Shown here: positions 46,444 to 55,342 of the stretch, piece after piece
Numbering within the stretch: the stretch's first letter is position 1
How the letters are laid out: each line of letters opens with the position of its first letter
NCBI RefSeq assembly: GCF_000422545.1
Contig: NZ_AULZ01000005.1
Span: 62,001 to 126,000 of the forward strand
DNA from: Desulfocurvibacter africanus subsp. africanus DSM 2603
GTDB taxonomy: Bacteria; Desulfobacterota; Desulfovibrionia; Desulfovibrionales; Desulfovibrionaceae
Length of the DNA: 64,000 nt
Reading direction: 5' to 3'
The notes under the pieces: model-generated
Told to the model about the DNA's origin: nothing
The model's database searches: none
The model's input: the letters and a program-made list of their open reading frames with translations, nothing else
Program-made: the position numbers and the translations under genes

Positions 46444-46863
46444 TCAACCGATCCCAGGCAGCATGATCTGCCTGCTGCGCTCGGCTTCGCCGGCGCGGTT
46501 CAGGATTTCCCACACCCACCTCTCTGTCAGCCCTACCTGGGGCGCTATGTCCCTCGGGGCCAGGCCATCGGCGCGCAGGCGCAGGACCTGGCGATCGCGG
46601 GCGTTGCGCAGGGCACCCGCGCAACGCGGGATGTTGCGCAGGCAGTCGCCGCCGTAGATCTTCGACAGCTTGAGCGCGGCCGGGAATCCCAGCTCGCGCG
46701 CCAGATCATGGCCAGGCGTCATGTCCTTGGGCACGTACACGGCCGTGATCCCGCCCCAACGCTCCACGAGCTTGAGCGAGGCCGGCAGGCCAATGAGGTC
46801 CACCAGCTCGCGCAGGCTCTCGGGAAGAGCGGAAAGGGGCGCGTCTTGAAGTGCGTTCGTCAT
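46444..46863 (-). CDS. Mor/C-family transcription activator
   Basis: 139 aa. LPESLRELVDLIGLPASLKL, GGITAVYVPKDM and LRLRADGLAPRDIAPQVGLT, the last being the C-terminal helix-turn-helix, match the Mor/C family. Mor and C act as dimers on dyads and turn on middle and late promoters in Mu. Only one such protein is visible here, so it may do both jobs. It probably acts on the CTGAA-N4-TTCAG sites; this is inference. Confidence 0.9.
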   Translation of the reverse strand: MTNALQDAPLSALPESLRELVDLIGLPASLKLVERWGGITAVYVPKDMTPGHDLARELGFPAALKLSKIYGGDCLRNIPRCAGALRNARDRQVLRLRADGLAPRDIAPQVGLTERWVWEILNRAGEAERSRQIMLPGIG

Positions 46864-46865
46864 GG

Positions 46866-47084
46866 CTACTGCTCACGGGCCGGAGTGCACCGCACCAGGC
46901 GCTCGGCCTCCGACTTGCTCATGGTGATATCGTCAGTGCCCCACACCAGCTCAACGAGACGTTCAGGACGCTTAGGCGTGCCGGGCTCTGTCCGGCTGGC
47001 GGCGCTCCCGCCTCGGCTGCCGAGCCAGTAGCCGGCCAAAAGTGCCCCGTAAGCCAAGGCCAGGGCGAGATTCCATGTGATCAT
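46866..47084 (-). CDS. Small single-TM phage protein
   Basis: 72 aa from ATG 47084 (ATGA overlap with gemA). One transmembrane segment (LALALAYGALLAGYWLG) precedes a soluble tail. No family is recognised. It lies between gemA and the mor-like gene. Confidence 0.65.
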   Translation of the reverse strand: MITWNLALALAYGALLAGYWLGSRGGSAASRTEPGTPKRPERLVELVWGTDDITMSKSEAERLVRCTPAREQ

Positions 47085-47581
47085 TCCGTCTCCCTGCCTT
47101 TGCGCTGCGCGTCCCGGTACAGGGCTGCGATGACGCCCGAGAGCTGCTCGGGCGAAGCGAACTCCAGGCGCTCCACGCCGCACTGGCGCTTGAGGATCGA
47201 GGCCGCGTAGCTCCAGGGGATGAACCCATTCTCGTCGGTTCCCTTCTCGGCCAGCATGGCCTCGATCTTCTTCATCATGGCCGTGCGGGAGTTATAGCCC
47301 TTGCGGTTCAGGTTCCCTGGCCGGCCGTGGGCATCGGCCTTGCTCCTGGCCTTGGGCGCATCCTGCCAGCCAAGACCCCGGAAGTGGGCGATGAGCTTGC
47401 GCAGCTGGCCGTCGGAGAGCTGCCCGGCCGAGTCCTGGCCGAACTGCTCCAGGAGCACGGCCCGGTAATCGTCATCGGACAGACCAAGCTGCTTCTTGGC
47501 CACGTGGACCTTGGCGAGCAGGGACTTGCCCAGGGCGGAGCGCTCCTTGACGTGCTTGGTGGTCTTCAGGGCGGCATTCAT
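47081..47581 (-). CDS. gemA: GemA/Gp16-like regulatory protein (DUF1018)
   Basis: 166 aa. AKVHVAKKQLGLSDDDYRAV, GQLRKLIAHFRGLGWQ and VERLEFASPEQLSGVIAAL are the DUF1018 pattern. GemA of Mu changes host DNA topology-related gene expression. Its start overlaps the stop of the upstream membrane protein by 4 nt. Confidence 0.9.
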   Translation of the reverse strand: MNAALKTTKHVKERSALGKSLLAKVHVAKKQLGLSDDDYRAVLLEQFGQDSAGQLSDGQLRKLIAHFRGLGWQDAPKARSKADAHGRPGNLNRKGYNSRTAMMKKIEAMLAEKGTDENGFIPWSYAASILKRQCGVERLEFASPEQLSGVIAALYRDAQRKGRETE

Positions 47582-48639
47582 AACTGTCCTCCGGCGGCTT
47601 GCATCTTGGTCGGCGAGAGGAAGCGGCCGGCCAGCTCCTGGATCTTTGCGTCGGATACAGTCGGCTCGCCGCGCTTCAGCCTGTCGAAATGGTTGCGCAG
47701 CCAGGACACGTCCCGCTGATTCACCCCTTCGGCATCGCAGAATTTGCGGGCGCTTCCGGCCTGGCTGATTCGCTCTGTCATCTCTCTCTGCAGACGGCGG
47801 ATGGTCACTTCGTCCGGCTTGAACGCGGGTTGAATCGACGTTTCATCCGAGTGATTCGCTTCATGCTTCAGCGCTTCCGGCTCGGCTGCTTCAACCGCTT
47901 CAATCGTGGCGACTGATTCAACGAGTGCTTCAACAGCCTCTTCAGCAGTCGCTTCAACGGACTCAGCCGAGACGACCGCTTGGGCCTCGGCGCGGATCTC
48001 GCTCGTGGCCGGGCTGACCGTGGCCACCTCGCGCACGGCACGCAGGCGACGGCCGGCCAGGGCTGCCATGGACGCGGCTCCAATCTGCAGCAGGATGAGG
48101 GCCACGGCCTGGAGCCCGGCGGCAGCCAGGCGCTGGCCGCTCACGGACTCGGGCGCGCTGTCCACCAGAGCGGCGCGGCGGGCCTCCAGGTCGGCCAGGG
48201 CCGTGCGGGCGTCATCGATCCGGCCGTGCCAGCCGTAGCGGCCGGAGGCGGTAATGGCCAGGTACTTGTCCAGTTCGGCGCGCCTGGCGTCGATGGCTGC
48301 ATCCAGGTTGGCCAGCCGGCCAGGCAGGGCCTTGGCCGCCTCATGGGCCTGCACAATGGGCGAGCTGACCTGGTAGAGCGGCCCGGCCAGGAGCACCAGG
48401 CTGGCCACCATGGCCAGCAGGCCGTAACCAAGCCGCGCAGCCCAGCTCCGCGACCAGGCCGAGACGGCCCACCAGCTTGCCGCGAGCACGGCCAGGGTCA
48501 CGGACAGGCCAGGGCCTGCAACCTGGTCGAAGTAGGCTGACCAGAAGGTCCAGCCGTGCCACTGCAGGAGCACTTCGCAGCAGGCCAGGACGGGAATGGG
48601 CAGGGCCAGGGCGGTGATGATCTGGGCTAGACGGCGCAT
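47578..48639 (-). CDS. Early-region membrane protein with repetitive acidic segment
   Basis: 353 aa. Three hydrophobic segments at residues ~5-95 and a fourth around ~175-195 enclose a coiled region (RRAELDKYLAITASGRYGWH). Residues ~230-265 are a Val/Glu/Ala repeat (EAVEALVESVATIEAVEAA). The C-terminal ~70 residues (VNQRDVSWLRNHFDRLKRGE) look like a DNA-binding helical domain. I recognise no family. It is unusually large for a gene between Gam and GemA in Mu-like phages. Confidence 0.72.
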   Translation of the reverse strand: MRRLAQIITALALPIPVLACCEVLLQWHGWTFWSAYFDQVAGPGLSVTLAVLAASWWAVSAWSRSWAARLGYGLLAMVASLVLLAGPLYQVSSPIVQAHEAAKALPGRLANLDAAIDARRAELDKYLAITASGRYGWHGRIDDARTALADLEARRAALVDSAPESVSGQRLAAAGLQAVALILLQIGAASMAALAGRRLRAVREVATVSPATSEIRAEAQAVVSAESVEATAEEAVEALVESVATIEAVEAAEPEALKHEANHSDETSIQPAFKPDEVTIRRLQREMTERISQAGSARKFCDAEGVNQRDVSWLRNHFDRLKRGEPTVSDAKIQELAGRFLSPTKMQAAGGQL

Positions 48640-48944
48640 GATTCCTCCTTCAGGTAGCCCAGCTCACGGGCCATACGGTTCAGCTTTTTGGCCAATGCGC
48701 TCTGGCGACGCAGAATGGCCTTGCGTGCCTTTTGAGTCCGAATCGTGGGCCATTCAGCCTGGAGCCGATCGTACAAACCGCATATGCGCCGGAACTCTCG
48801 CTCCTTGCTGGCTTTGACGATCACGCCCACAAATTCTTCACCAGCGCCTTTGCTGGTCTGAATCTGAGGCAGGATTTCCGACAGAACTTCTGCGAGCACA
48901 TCCTTGCTGGCCTGCATGAACTGCTTTTTCATTTCGATGTTCAT
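48627..48944 (-). CDS. Phage early protein of unknown function
   Basis: 105 aa from ATG 48944 (MNIEMKKQF), preceded by GAGGGAGAG. It is helical and basic at the C-terminus (AILRRQSALAKKLNRMAREL). The stop overlaps the following gene's start. No family is recognised. Confidence 0.65.
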   Translation of the reverse strand: MNIEMKKQFMQASKDVLAEVLSEILPQIQTSKGAGEEFVGVIVKASKEREFRRICGLYDRLQAEWPTIRTQKARKAILRRQSALAKKLNRMARELGYLKEESCAV

Positions 48945-49630
48945 GCGCTCTCCCTCTCCGCCCATGCGCGGAGCTTCTTGCTCACACTCAAGGCCTTTTG
49001 AAGCTCGTCCTTGAACTGCACCGGGGCCTTGAAGATGGTCATGCCCAGGCTGGCCAGCATGGCCTCGACCTGGATGACGTCTGAGCGGCAGAGCCCGGCC
49101 AAGTACTCCAGTCCCAGGGCGCAGGCCTCAGCCTCGGGCAGCGCCTCGCGCACAGCCCTGGCCAGCGTGGCCACGTCGAGTTCGGGAACGGCTTCGGCTA
49201 GAGGTTTTGGCTGGACGGACTCAACTGGCTGGATGTCCGACTCGCTCTTCTCTTGCTCGTCTCCGAGACAAAGCAGCCATGCCGGCCGGACGCCACCAAA
49301 GGAGCAGACGGCTTGGAGGTGTTCGTCCTTCAGCTTCAGGACTCCACGTTCCCAGCCGCTGACTGTCACCTGAGCCACGCCCATTGCGTCCGCCAATTCG
49401 TATTGGCTTAGGCCAAGCGACTCACGCAGGGCCCGCAAGCGCCTGCCGATGGCCACGGCCACTGGCTCTTGGGTCTGCTGCGGCTCCTCGAAAAACTCCG
49501 GCATCGGAGCCGGGGTGTCCTCACTGCCGCATGAGCCGCACAGGACCCGACGCGAATCCAGATCCAGACCAAGCTTCACCTCTGCGCACTCGCCGGGGAA
49601 GGCCTCGCGTCCCAGGATGGCACAGATCAC
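48941..49630 (-). CDS. Helix-turn-helix (XRE) protein with N-terminal Cys cluster
   Basis: 229 aa. The N-terminal C-x(16)-CGSCGSE may bind metal. Residues ~60-115 are an XRE domain (LRALRESLGLSQYELADAMG; VTVSGWERGVLKLKDEHLQA). The C-terminal half is helical and acidic. It is probably an early phage regulator. Confidence 0.78.
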   Translation of the reverse strand: MICAILGREAFPGECAEVKLGLDLDSRRVLCGSCGSEDTPAPMPEFFEEPQQTQEPVAVAIGRRLRALRESLGLSQYELADAMGVAQVTVSGWERGVLKLKDEHLQAVCSFGGVRPAWLLCLGDEQEKSESDIQPVESVQPKPLAEAVPELDVATLARAVREALPEAEACALGLEYLAGLCRSDVIQVEAMLASLGMTIFKAPVQFKDELQKALSVSKKLRAWAERESA

Positions 49631-49809
49631 CGCGAGCCTCCGCAGCAGCGCCGCGCCAGGTCCCTGGCTGCTTCTGCCTCGCGCCTGGCGGCCTTGAGGT
49701 AGGCGCAGCGGCAGTCCCGGCTTGAAAACTTGGCCAACCTGTTAACCTGGCTGGCCAGTTCGGCGTGCTGTTCCTGGGGATCGCGGTAGCGGATGCGCTT
49801 GGGTCTCAT
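49627..49809 (-). CDS. Small Cys- and Arg-rich phage protein
   Basis: 60 aa, overlapping the next start by 4 nt. MRPKRIRYRDPQEQHAELAS and a C-terminal helix with DCRCAYLKAARREAEAARD. No family is recognised. Tight spacing in the early operon supports it. Confidence 0.6.
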   Translation of the reverse strand: MRPKRIRYRDPQEQHAELASQVNRLAKFSSRDCRCAYLKAARREAEAARDLARRCCGGSR

Positions 49810-49893
49810 GGCGGGCTCCGTTGTGGCTGCTCATCAGGGCCGGGCCGCCACGCCCGGCCGACCGTCGCCCGAGGACGGGCGGACGGTTTCGCT

Positions 49894-50130
49894 TCATTCG
49901 ATGGCCGTCACGCGCTCCAGCGCGTAGCAGCCGCTGATTCCCTCCAGCCAGATCACGGCCGTGTGACCGCTCAGGAGCTGGGCCTCGGACCTGGTGCGAG
50001 TCTGGACCGTGCCGCCATTGTCCCGGAGTGCCGTGACAGCAGTTCCCACGGGATGACGCTCGTTCCAGGCATCGCACTCGGCCTGGAGGCGCAGCGCGCG
50101 GATGGTCCTGCGGTAGCTTGCGGCGGCCAT
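49894..50130 (-). CDS. Phage early protein of unknown function
   Basis: 78 aa from ATG 50130. MAAASYRRTIRALRLQAECD is helical, and the rest predicts a small beta domain (VTALRDNGGTVQTRTRSEAQ) resembling RNA/DNA-handling SH3-like folds. It lies 2 nt after the preceding stop. An 84-nt gap to the next gene shows nothing else. Confidence 0.65.
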   Translation of the reverse strand: MAAASYRRTIRALRLQAECDAWNERHPVGTAVTALRDNGGTVQTRTRSEAQLLSGHTAVIWLEGISGCYALERVTAIE

Positions 50131-50132
50131 GG

Positions 50133-50375
50133 CTAGCGCCCACCCCTGTCCGACGTCGGGTACCGGAACACGACGAACTCGTTCCCCGCCCCGATGAAGT
50201 GCGGCACGGCGCAAGTGCGCTCGCACCTGGGGCAGACGAGCTGCTCGCCCTTCCGGACGGTCCGCGCGCGGATCTCGGAGCCGGGCCTGGTCAGCTTGCA
50301 GGGCTTGTAGCCCGGCAGGACTACCAGGATTGGCACGCCGCCCTTGGTGTCGGTTTCGTGCTTGAAGACGCTCAT
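50133..50375 (-). CDS. Small zinc-ribbon phage protein
   Basis: 80 aa. YKPCKLTRPGSEIRART and QLVCPRCERTCAVPHF give a CxxC-x2-C pattern. It follows gam with a 4-nt overlap. The function is unknown. Confidence 0.68.
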   Translation of the reverse strand: MSVFKHETDTKGGVPILVVLPGYKPCKLTRPGSEIRARTVRKGEQLVCPRCERTCAVPHFIGAGNEFVVFRYPTSDRGGR

Positions 50376-50890
50376 GCCGCTTCCTCCTTGAGCTTCTCCT
50401 GGCTCAGCTCGATGAAGAACTCGTCGCTCGTGTCCAGCTTCACGCCGACCGTCTCCTGGCGCTCCTCGGGCCAGGTCTGCAGGGCTTCCTTGTTGACCTC
50501 TTCCTTGATCCGGATGCCGTCCTCCAGTTTCAGCTCCTTGAGGCGCTGGAGCACCAGTGCCCAGGTGAACTTGGAAAGAAGCTTGAGCTTGGTGGACTTG
50601 CGGAAGCCGAACACGCCGAAGGCGCGCTCAACGGACCTGCGCTTCTTGAACAGATCGGCCTTGTTGTAGGCCCCGAACGTGGCCAGAGCCGTCTCCAGCT
50701 CCTTCTTGCGCGCGGCCAGGGGTGCGGCCGCCTTCTTGGCCTCGGCCTTGGCCACGTCCAGGGCTTCGTTCATGGCTGCCTCGATCTCGCCCAGCTTGCG
50801 GCCGATGCGACACAGCTCTTCCAGCACGGCATCGGCCTGGGCCAGATCCTCGATTGTCATCACTTGCGGTTTGCTCCGTGCCACGGTCAT
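50372..50890 (-). CDS. gam: Host-nuclease inhibitor Gam (Mu Gam-like)
   Basis: 172 aa. IEAAMNEALDVAKAEAKKAA, then YNKADLFKKRRSVERAFGVF and GFRKSTKLKLLSKFTW are Gam signatures. Gam binds linear double-stranded ends and blocks RecBCD-type nucleases; it resembles Ku. Its position early in the operon fits. Confidence 0.93.
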   Translation of the reverse strand: MTVARSKPQVMTIEDLAQADAVLEELCRIGRKLGEIEAAMNEALDVAKAEAKKAAAPLAARKKELETALATFGAYNKADLFKKRRSVERAFGVFGFRKSTKLKLLSKFTWALVLQRLKELKLEDGIRIKEEVNKEALQTWPEERQETVGVKLDTSDEFFIELSQEKLKEEAA

Positions 50891-50908
50891 CCTTCCTTGG
50901 TCTGTCGA

Positions 50909-51187
50909 TTACGCGCGAAAGCAGTCATTCAGCTGGCCGCAGACAAGGCACTCGCTCAGCGGCACGGATTGGCCCGGCTTTACCCCGTTCTCGGGGCAGG
51001 CCACGTGGAGCCTTTCGCCGTCCTCCATCGTGGACATGATGCCCAGGGCCTCCAGGTTGGACAGGGGCTCCTGGATGCCGCGCAGCTGCGCATGAATCGG
51101 GCTCAGGCGTTCCCAGATGTCCGAGGGCACCGTGCCGGCCAGCGATCCGAGGTCATTTAAAGCCGCGTTAAACTTCTCCGTAATCAT
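50909..51187 (-). CDS. Phage early protein of unknown function
   Basis: 92 aa from ATG 51187 (ATGA overlap). FNAALNDLGSLAGTVPSDIW is helical, followed by ACPENGVKPGQSV and CLVCGQLNDCFRA with three Cys. No family is recognised. Confidence 0.63.
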   Translation of the reverse strand: MITEKFNAALNDLGSLAGTVPSDIWERLSPIHAQLRGIQEPLSNLEALGIMSTMEDGERLHVACPENGVKPGQSVPLSECLVCGQLNDCFRA

Positions 51188-51567
51188 GCTCCGCCTTCCT
51201 TGTTTTGCAGGTTTCGCGGGCAAGCCTGGCAGGCCTGCCAAAGCTTCACGGCCCAGCCGCTGTCAGGAGCAAGCGGCTTGCGCTGCTGCTCCAGACACTC
51301 CTGGCCGGTGATCTCGCCCAGGGCCGGGCAGGTGACTCGCTCGCTCATGAGCGCGGCGCGCACACGGGCCTCGACCTGGGCTAGGTTGCCCCTGTAGTCG
51401 TTCTTGAGCACACCGCTGATGACCGCCGGGCAGTAGCCAAGACGCTTGGCCAAGGAGGCCTGCTTCTGCCCGGCGTCCACTTCGCGGGCCAGGGCGAGCA
51501 CCCAGTCCGGGGCATCGTCCCGCCAGGCGACCCGCACGGCGGTTTCCTTGGGTCCTACGATGCTCAC
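51184..51567 (-). CDS. Helix-turn-helix phage regulator
   Basis: 127 aa. WVLALAREVDAGQKQASLAK, RLGYCPAVISGVLKNDYRGN form a Cro/XRE-type helix-turn-helix, and Cys pairs follow (CPALGEITGQEC; CQACPRN). It is found in the early operon of Mu-like phages. Targets are unknown. Confidence 0.72.
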   Translation of the reverse strand: MSIVGPKETAVRVAWRDDAPDWVLALAREVDAGQKQASLAKRLGYCPAVISGVLKNDYRGNLAQVEARVRAALMSERVTCPALGEITGQECLEQQRKPLAPDSGWAVKLWQACQACPRNLQNKEGGA

Positions 51568-52154
51568 GAGACACCTCCAGCGCTCCAGACCACGCGCCCC
51601 TCATTCGGGTCCCAGATCTGCTTCGTGCGCTGAATCTGAGGCGGGAGAATGCCAGTGTCGCGGTCGTCGCACAGGCGATAGCGCGCCAGGCGATGCGGCC
51701 CGAACTTCTCCACCTCGGCGAGGTAGCCGGCCTTGAACAGGTGCTTCACGTAGTCCTTGGCTTCGCCCTCGGCCACGCGCACGCCGTCGGCGCTGGCCGC
51801 GTCGGCCAGCTCGCGGTAATTGAAAGGCTTTTTCATGCGCATGATCAGCCACATCTTCTCCCGGCCCGAGCCCATGCGCACGGTCTGGCCGTCCTTGTCC
51901 AGGCGCGGCGTCTGGAGGCTGCCGCGCTCCAGCTCGTAGACCTGCGCCGGGCCGAGCATGTAGGCCGGCCGCAGATAGCCGCCCTTGACCAAGCGGCGCA
52001 CGTAGTCGACCACGGCTGCGCGCGAGCCGTTGCTCAGGGCATGGACGCTGCTGACGGTGATGGGCTTCTTGTCCCTGTCCAGGTCGGAGATGATCCGCCA
52101 GTAATGGTCCTGGCCGCGCATCCGCGACTGCTGATGGATGGGCTTGCGGGCCAT
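51564..52154 (-). CDS. Phage early protein with tandem winged-helix-like segments
   Basis: 196 aa from ATG 52154. Two similar units (VVDYVRRLVKGGYLRPAYML and AKDYVKHLFKAGYLAEVEKF) suggest a duplicated winged helix. GREKMWLIMRMKKPFNYREL opens the second. It lies directly after the MuB-like gene, with a 4-nt overlap to the next. The function is unknown. Confidence 0.7.
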   Translation of the reverse strand: MARKPIHQQSRMRGQDHYWRIISDLDRDKKPITVSSVHALSNGSRAAVVDYVRRLVKGGYLRPAYMLGPAQVYELERGSLQTPRLDKDGQTVRMGSGREKMWLIMRMKKPFNYRELADAASADGVRVAEGEAKDYVKHLFKAGYLAEVEKFGPHRLARYRLCDDRDTGILPPQIQRTKQIWDPNEGRVVWSAGGVS

Positions 52155-52156
52155 GG

Positions 52157-52894
52157 CTAGCGCCTCCTGGCGGGCGGACGGCCGGAGAAGAAGGGCTCGT
52201 CGCCCCACTGGGCCAGGCCCATGATCTCCAGGCCCTCGATGGCCGCGCGCTCGCGCGCCCGCTCCAGATTCACGCAGATCCGGCGCACGCGGCCCCCTCC
52301 GGCCTCGTGGATCTTCGCCAGCAGGTCCTGGCCGATCTCAACGCCTGGGGCGTAAAGCCGGGCCAGATGGCGCGTGTCCTCAAGGCTCGCGGGCTGGGCC
52401 GGAACCCAATCCAGGACCCGGTTGTCCACGCGCTCCCACCTGGAGAGCAGCTCCGGAAGCATTTCCTCGCCGATGAGCACGATGGACGCTCCGCTCTTGT
52501 CGTGGATCTCGCGCACCACCTCGATCATGCCCTTGCGGGCCAAATGGTCCGCTTCGTCCACGAGCACCGGCAGCTTGGTACGGCACAGGCAATCGATGAT
52601 CTGCTCGATCATGTCCGCCACCGTGCGCTTGGCCGGTACGCCGACCTGGCGCAGGAGCGCTGTGCAGAGCTTCTTGCGCGTCCAGCTCTCGCCGACCTCC
52701 ACGTACACGGCCCGGTTGACCACCACGGCCCTGGTCGCGGCCACGGTCTTGCCGTAGCCGCTGTGGCCGTAGAAGCAGCCCATGCCTGGCAGATGCGGCG
52801 GGCGGTTCATGACCCGCTTGACCAGTTCGTCCAGCAGCGTCACGTTCCGCAGTGGGGCCACGTCCCCGTTGACAGAGGGTTGTGCCTGGGTCAT
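52157..52894 (-). CDS. MuB-like AAA ATPase, transposition target selector
   Basis: 245 aa. Walker A GHSGYGKT, Walker B LPVLVDEAD and sensor SIVLIGEEML are seen. The C-terminal VRRICVNLERARERA is the DNA-contact region of this clade (ExeA-like). In Mu, MuB picks target DNA, prevents self-insertion and activates MuA. It lies 33 nt after the transposase stop. Confidence 0.9.
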   Translation of the reverse strand: MTQAQPSVNGDVAPLRNVTLLDELVKRVMNRPPHLPGMGCFYGHSGYGKTVAATRAVVVNRAVYVEVGESWTRKKLCTALLRQVGVPAKRTVADMIEQIIDCLCRTKLPVLVDEADHLARKGMIEVVREIHDKSGASIVLIGEEMLPELLSRWERVDNRVLDWVPAQPASLEDTRHLARLYAPGVEIGQDLLAKIHEAGGGRVRRICVNLERARERAAIEGLEIMGLAQWGDEPFFSGRPPARRR

Positions 52895-52927
52895 CCTTCA
52901 ACCTCCTTGATTGACAAGGCCTCGCGG

Positions 52928-55015
52928 CTACGCTTCAAACGCCGCGAGGCCGAATTCCCGATACATGTCCCGCTGGCTCAGGTACTCGGCAGTCTTGCTG
53001 TAGCCATCCAGCCAGCGGGCATCCGCTTCCGAAATCTGCTCCCCACGCTCCAGCCGCTGCTCCAGGCTCAAGGCCCTCAGGTAGCGCGCCTTCTTGATGT
53101 CCATGGGCTTCGGCTCCGGCCTGACCTGCTCGGCCGGCTCGGCCTTGGCCTGCAGGGCCTGCTCGAACTCGCGCACAAGCTCGGCGTGCTTGGCCTGCTG
53201 GGCCGGGGTAAGCTCGACGGCCACGGGCGCGGCCTCCAGCATGGGCGCGGCTCCGGCCAGGATCTTGTCCTCCTTGCGCCGGATGCGCTTGAGTTGCTGC
53301 CGGGCGCGCTCCTCGCGGGCCTGCTCGATGACGGGCTTGGGGAAGTAGGGCGTGGCGTTGGCGTCCAGGCCGGCCGTGCAGATGAGCCGGCCTTCCAGGT
53401 CGCGCACCCACACCATCTGGACATTGTGGATGTCGTAGCCGACCTGCACCTCTCTCTCGTGGTAGAGGTCCAGCTCACGGGCGAAATAGGAGTTGTTGGC
53501 GACCTGGACGACGCAGCGGCGCACGGTGCGCACAACGTAGGGCCGGAACAGGTCGGCGGTCTCCTCGGGAGTTGGCCGCAGGACCTCAGCTCCCTGGGAC
53601 AGGCGCAGGTTCCAAAGCTCGTTGGGGCTCATGTGCCGAGCCCGGCCCGTCTCCTGGTCGGTGATCTTGGGCAGGCTGGAGTGCGGGCGGTTGTTGTAGG
53701 CGTCGATGCACCCCTGAGCCCAGTCCACGAACTGCTGCCAGCTCATGAGCAGCTTGGACGATCCCTGCTCCTTGAGGTCCTTCTTGATGCGGTCGTCGCG
53801 CTCCTTGCGGGACTGCTGGTCCATGTCCATGCCGCAGTAGGCCGGCAGCATGCGTGCGGAGCGGACCCAGCAGGAGCCCTGGAAGCGTTCGATGACGCCG
53901 CGCGCCTGGCTGCCGTAGGGCAGCGAGTGCTGCACCGAGGTGCCCAGGCGGGAGAGCATGCCCAGGGCCGGGCCTGTGAGCACCTCGTTCTTGAAGCCGC
54001 AGCCGTTGTCCACGTAGAAGATGGCCGGGATTCCGCCGATCTCCACGGCGTTGCGCACGGCGTCGGCCACGAGCCAGGACGATTCGTGCAGCTCGGCGCT
54101 CCAGCCCACGCAGCGCCTGGTCACAAGATCCAGCACGGAGATGATCTCCGGCCGCACGGGCTGGCCGTGGATGGGATGCTGTACATTCAGGTCGGCCTTG
54201 TGGCCGTCCGCCGTGTAGACGTCCCCCAGCTCCAGGTCGTCGAGGCCGCGACGCTTGTAGGCCATGAACTTCTTGAGTTCGCGCGAGCCCAGGCGACCCT
54301 TGTTCTTGACCCGCACGCCCATGCGCGCCAGCTCGCGCTCGACAGTGCGCAGCGCGGGCAAGGTCACATCGTCCGGCAGGAGCCCAGGTGTCTGAAGCTC
54401 TTCATAGCACTGCCTGATGCTTGGCTGGCCGCGCCGCTGGTACAGCTTCATGAAATAGAGCAGCCAGGCCGGATCGTTCCGCCTGGCCTCGGGAGCCTTG
54501 GGCGCAAGGCCGTCCGGGCCCTGCAGCTTGAGGATGCGCCGCCAGTTGCGCAGGGTCGCGGCGGACAATGCGCGGGATGAGCCCGAGCGGGCATTGGCTT
54601 TGAGCACAAGGGCCTGCAGGTGCTCGACCAGGCCGCCGCACGCGGCCGCTTCGGCGATCTTGCGCTCGGCCTCCAGCATGCCCACGGCGGCACCCAGGCG
54701 GGATACGGCGTCGAGGATGGCCAGTCGCGCGTCGCGGATCTCGCGCTGCCAGGTCTTGAGGCTGACGGCCGGGGCCGGAATGGCCTCCGGGGCAAGGATC
54801 ACGGCCGGAGCCGAGCGAGCCAGGAGCGCCTCGGCAAGCTTGTCACGGGTTTCGATGGGCAGGGCGGAGGTGATCCACTCGCTTCCGCCGCCACGGCCGG
54901 AGCGCGGGCGGGACTGCCAGCCTTCAGCCTTAGCTTGACGCTGGATCGTCCGCTCGCTTGTGCCGAGCAGGTCCGCAAGCTCCTTCGTGCTGTATACGTC
55001 TTTCAGCGTAGTCAT
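52928..55015 (-). CDS. MuA-type DDE transposase
   Basis: 695 aa. The N-terminal DNA-binding region starts TLKDVYSTKELADLLGTSER. The catalytic core has D270 (YTADGHKADL), D336 (FYVDNGCGFKNE) and E376 (RGVIERFQGSCW). The C-terminal part (GYDIHNVQMVWVRDLEGRLI) is the Mu-transpos_C beta barrel and ends with a coiled MuB-interaction-like tail. The catalytic triad is intact. It directs both integration and replication by transposition. Confidence 0.95.
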   Translation of the reverse strand: MTTLKDVYSTKELADLLGTSERTIQRQAKAEGWQSRPRSGRGGGSEWITSALPIETRDKLAEALLARSAPAVILAPEAIPAPAVSLKTWQREIRDARLAILDAVSRLGAAVGMLEAERKIAEAAACGGLVEHLQALVLKANARSGSSRALSAATLRNWRRILKLQGPDGLAPKAPEARRNDPAWLLYFMKLYQRRGQPSIRQCYEELQTPGLLPDDVTLPALRTVERELARMGVRVKNKGRLGSRELKKFMAYKRRGLDDLELGDVYTADGHKADLNVQHPIHGQPVRPEIISVLDLVTRRCVGWSAELHESSWLVADAVRNAVEIGGIPAIFYVDNGCGFKNEVLTGPALGMLSRLGTSVQHSLPYGSQARGVIERFQGSCWVRSARMLPAYCGMDMDQQSRKERDDRIKKDLKEQGSSKLLMSWQQFVDWAQGCIDAYNNRPHSSLPKITDQETGRARHMSPNELWNLRLSQGAEVLRPTPEETADLFRPYVVRTVRRCVVQVANNSYFARELDLYHEREVQVGYDIHNVQMVWVRDLEGRLICTAGLDANATPYFPKPVIEQAREERARQQLKRIRRKEDKILAGAAPMLEAAPVAVELTPAQQAKHAELVREFEQALQAKAEPAEQVRPEPKPMDIKKARYLRALSLEQRLERGEQISEADARWLDGYSKTAEYLSQRDMYREFGLAAFEA

Positions 55016-55111
55016 CCGGCTGTCCCGCTATCCTCTTTGGTCCTACAAGGCTGGGCCGCACAAAGCCGCAGAGCGGCCGTTGTTGGATTCAGCGCCCCCT
55101 GCTATGGGTCG

Positions 55112-55342
55112 TTAAACGCCCTTCACAAACCCCTGAAAAAAGAGCGTTGCTCGTGCTCGGACCAATCGCGCATGCCAAGCAAGCCAGCGCAATGCTGGAT
55201 GCGCTGACAAAGCACTTTTTCGCGCCAGGGTTGTCTTACCTGCAAGCCACGGCCGTTGCTGGAGAAATATATCTCGACGTTCTCGCGCCAGAGATACTCG
55301 ATTGGCCGTTTTGGTCGCCTGATCCATTCGCGGAGTAGCCAT
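55112..55342 (-). CDS. Small basic early protein, probable
   Basis: 76 aa. ATG 55342 is preceded by AGGAGG with 7-nt spacing, inside the upstream gene's stop region. The protein is basic (ANRVSLARERRDIF; LVRARATLFF) without a recognisable family. It lies between the Ner-like and transposase genes. The strong ribosome site is the main support. Confidence 0.5.
   Translation of the reverse strand: MATPRMDQATKTANRVSLARERRDIFLQQRPWLAGKTTLARKSALSAHPALRWLAWHARLVRARATLFFQGFVKGV

Noticed and set aside
52307-54580. A 757-codon plus-strand frame
   Set aside because: Antisense to the MuA and MuB-like genes, whose catalytic motifs are intact.
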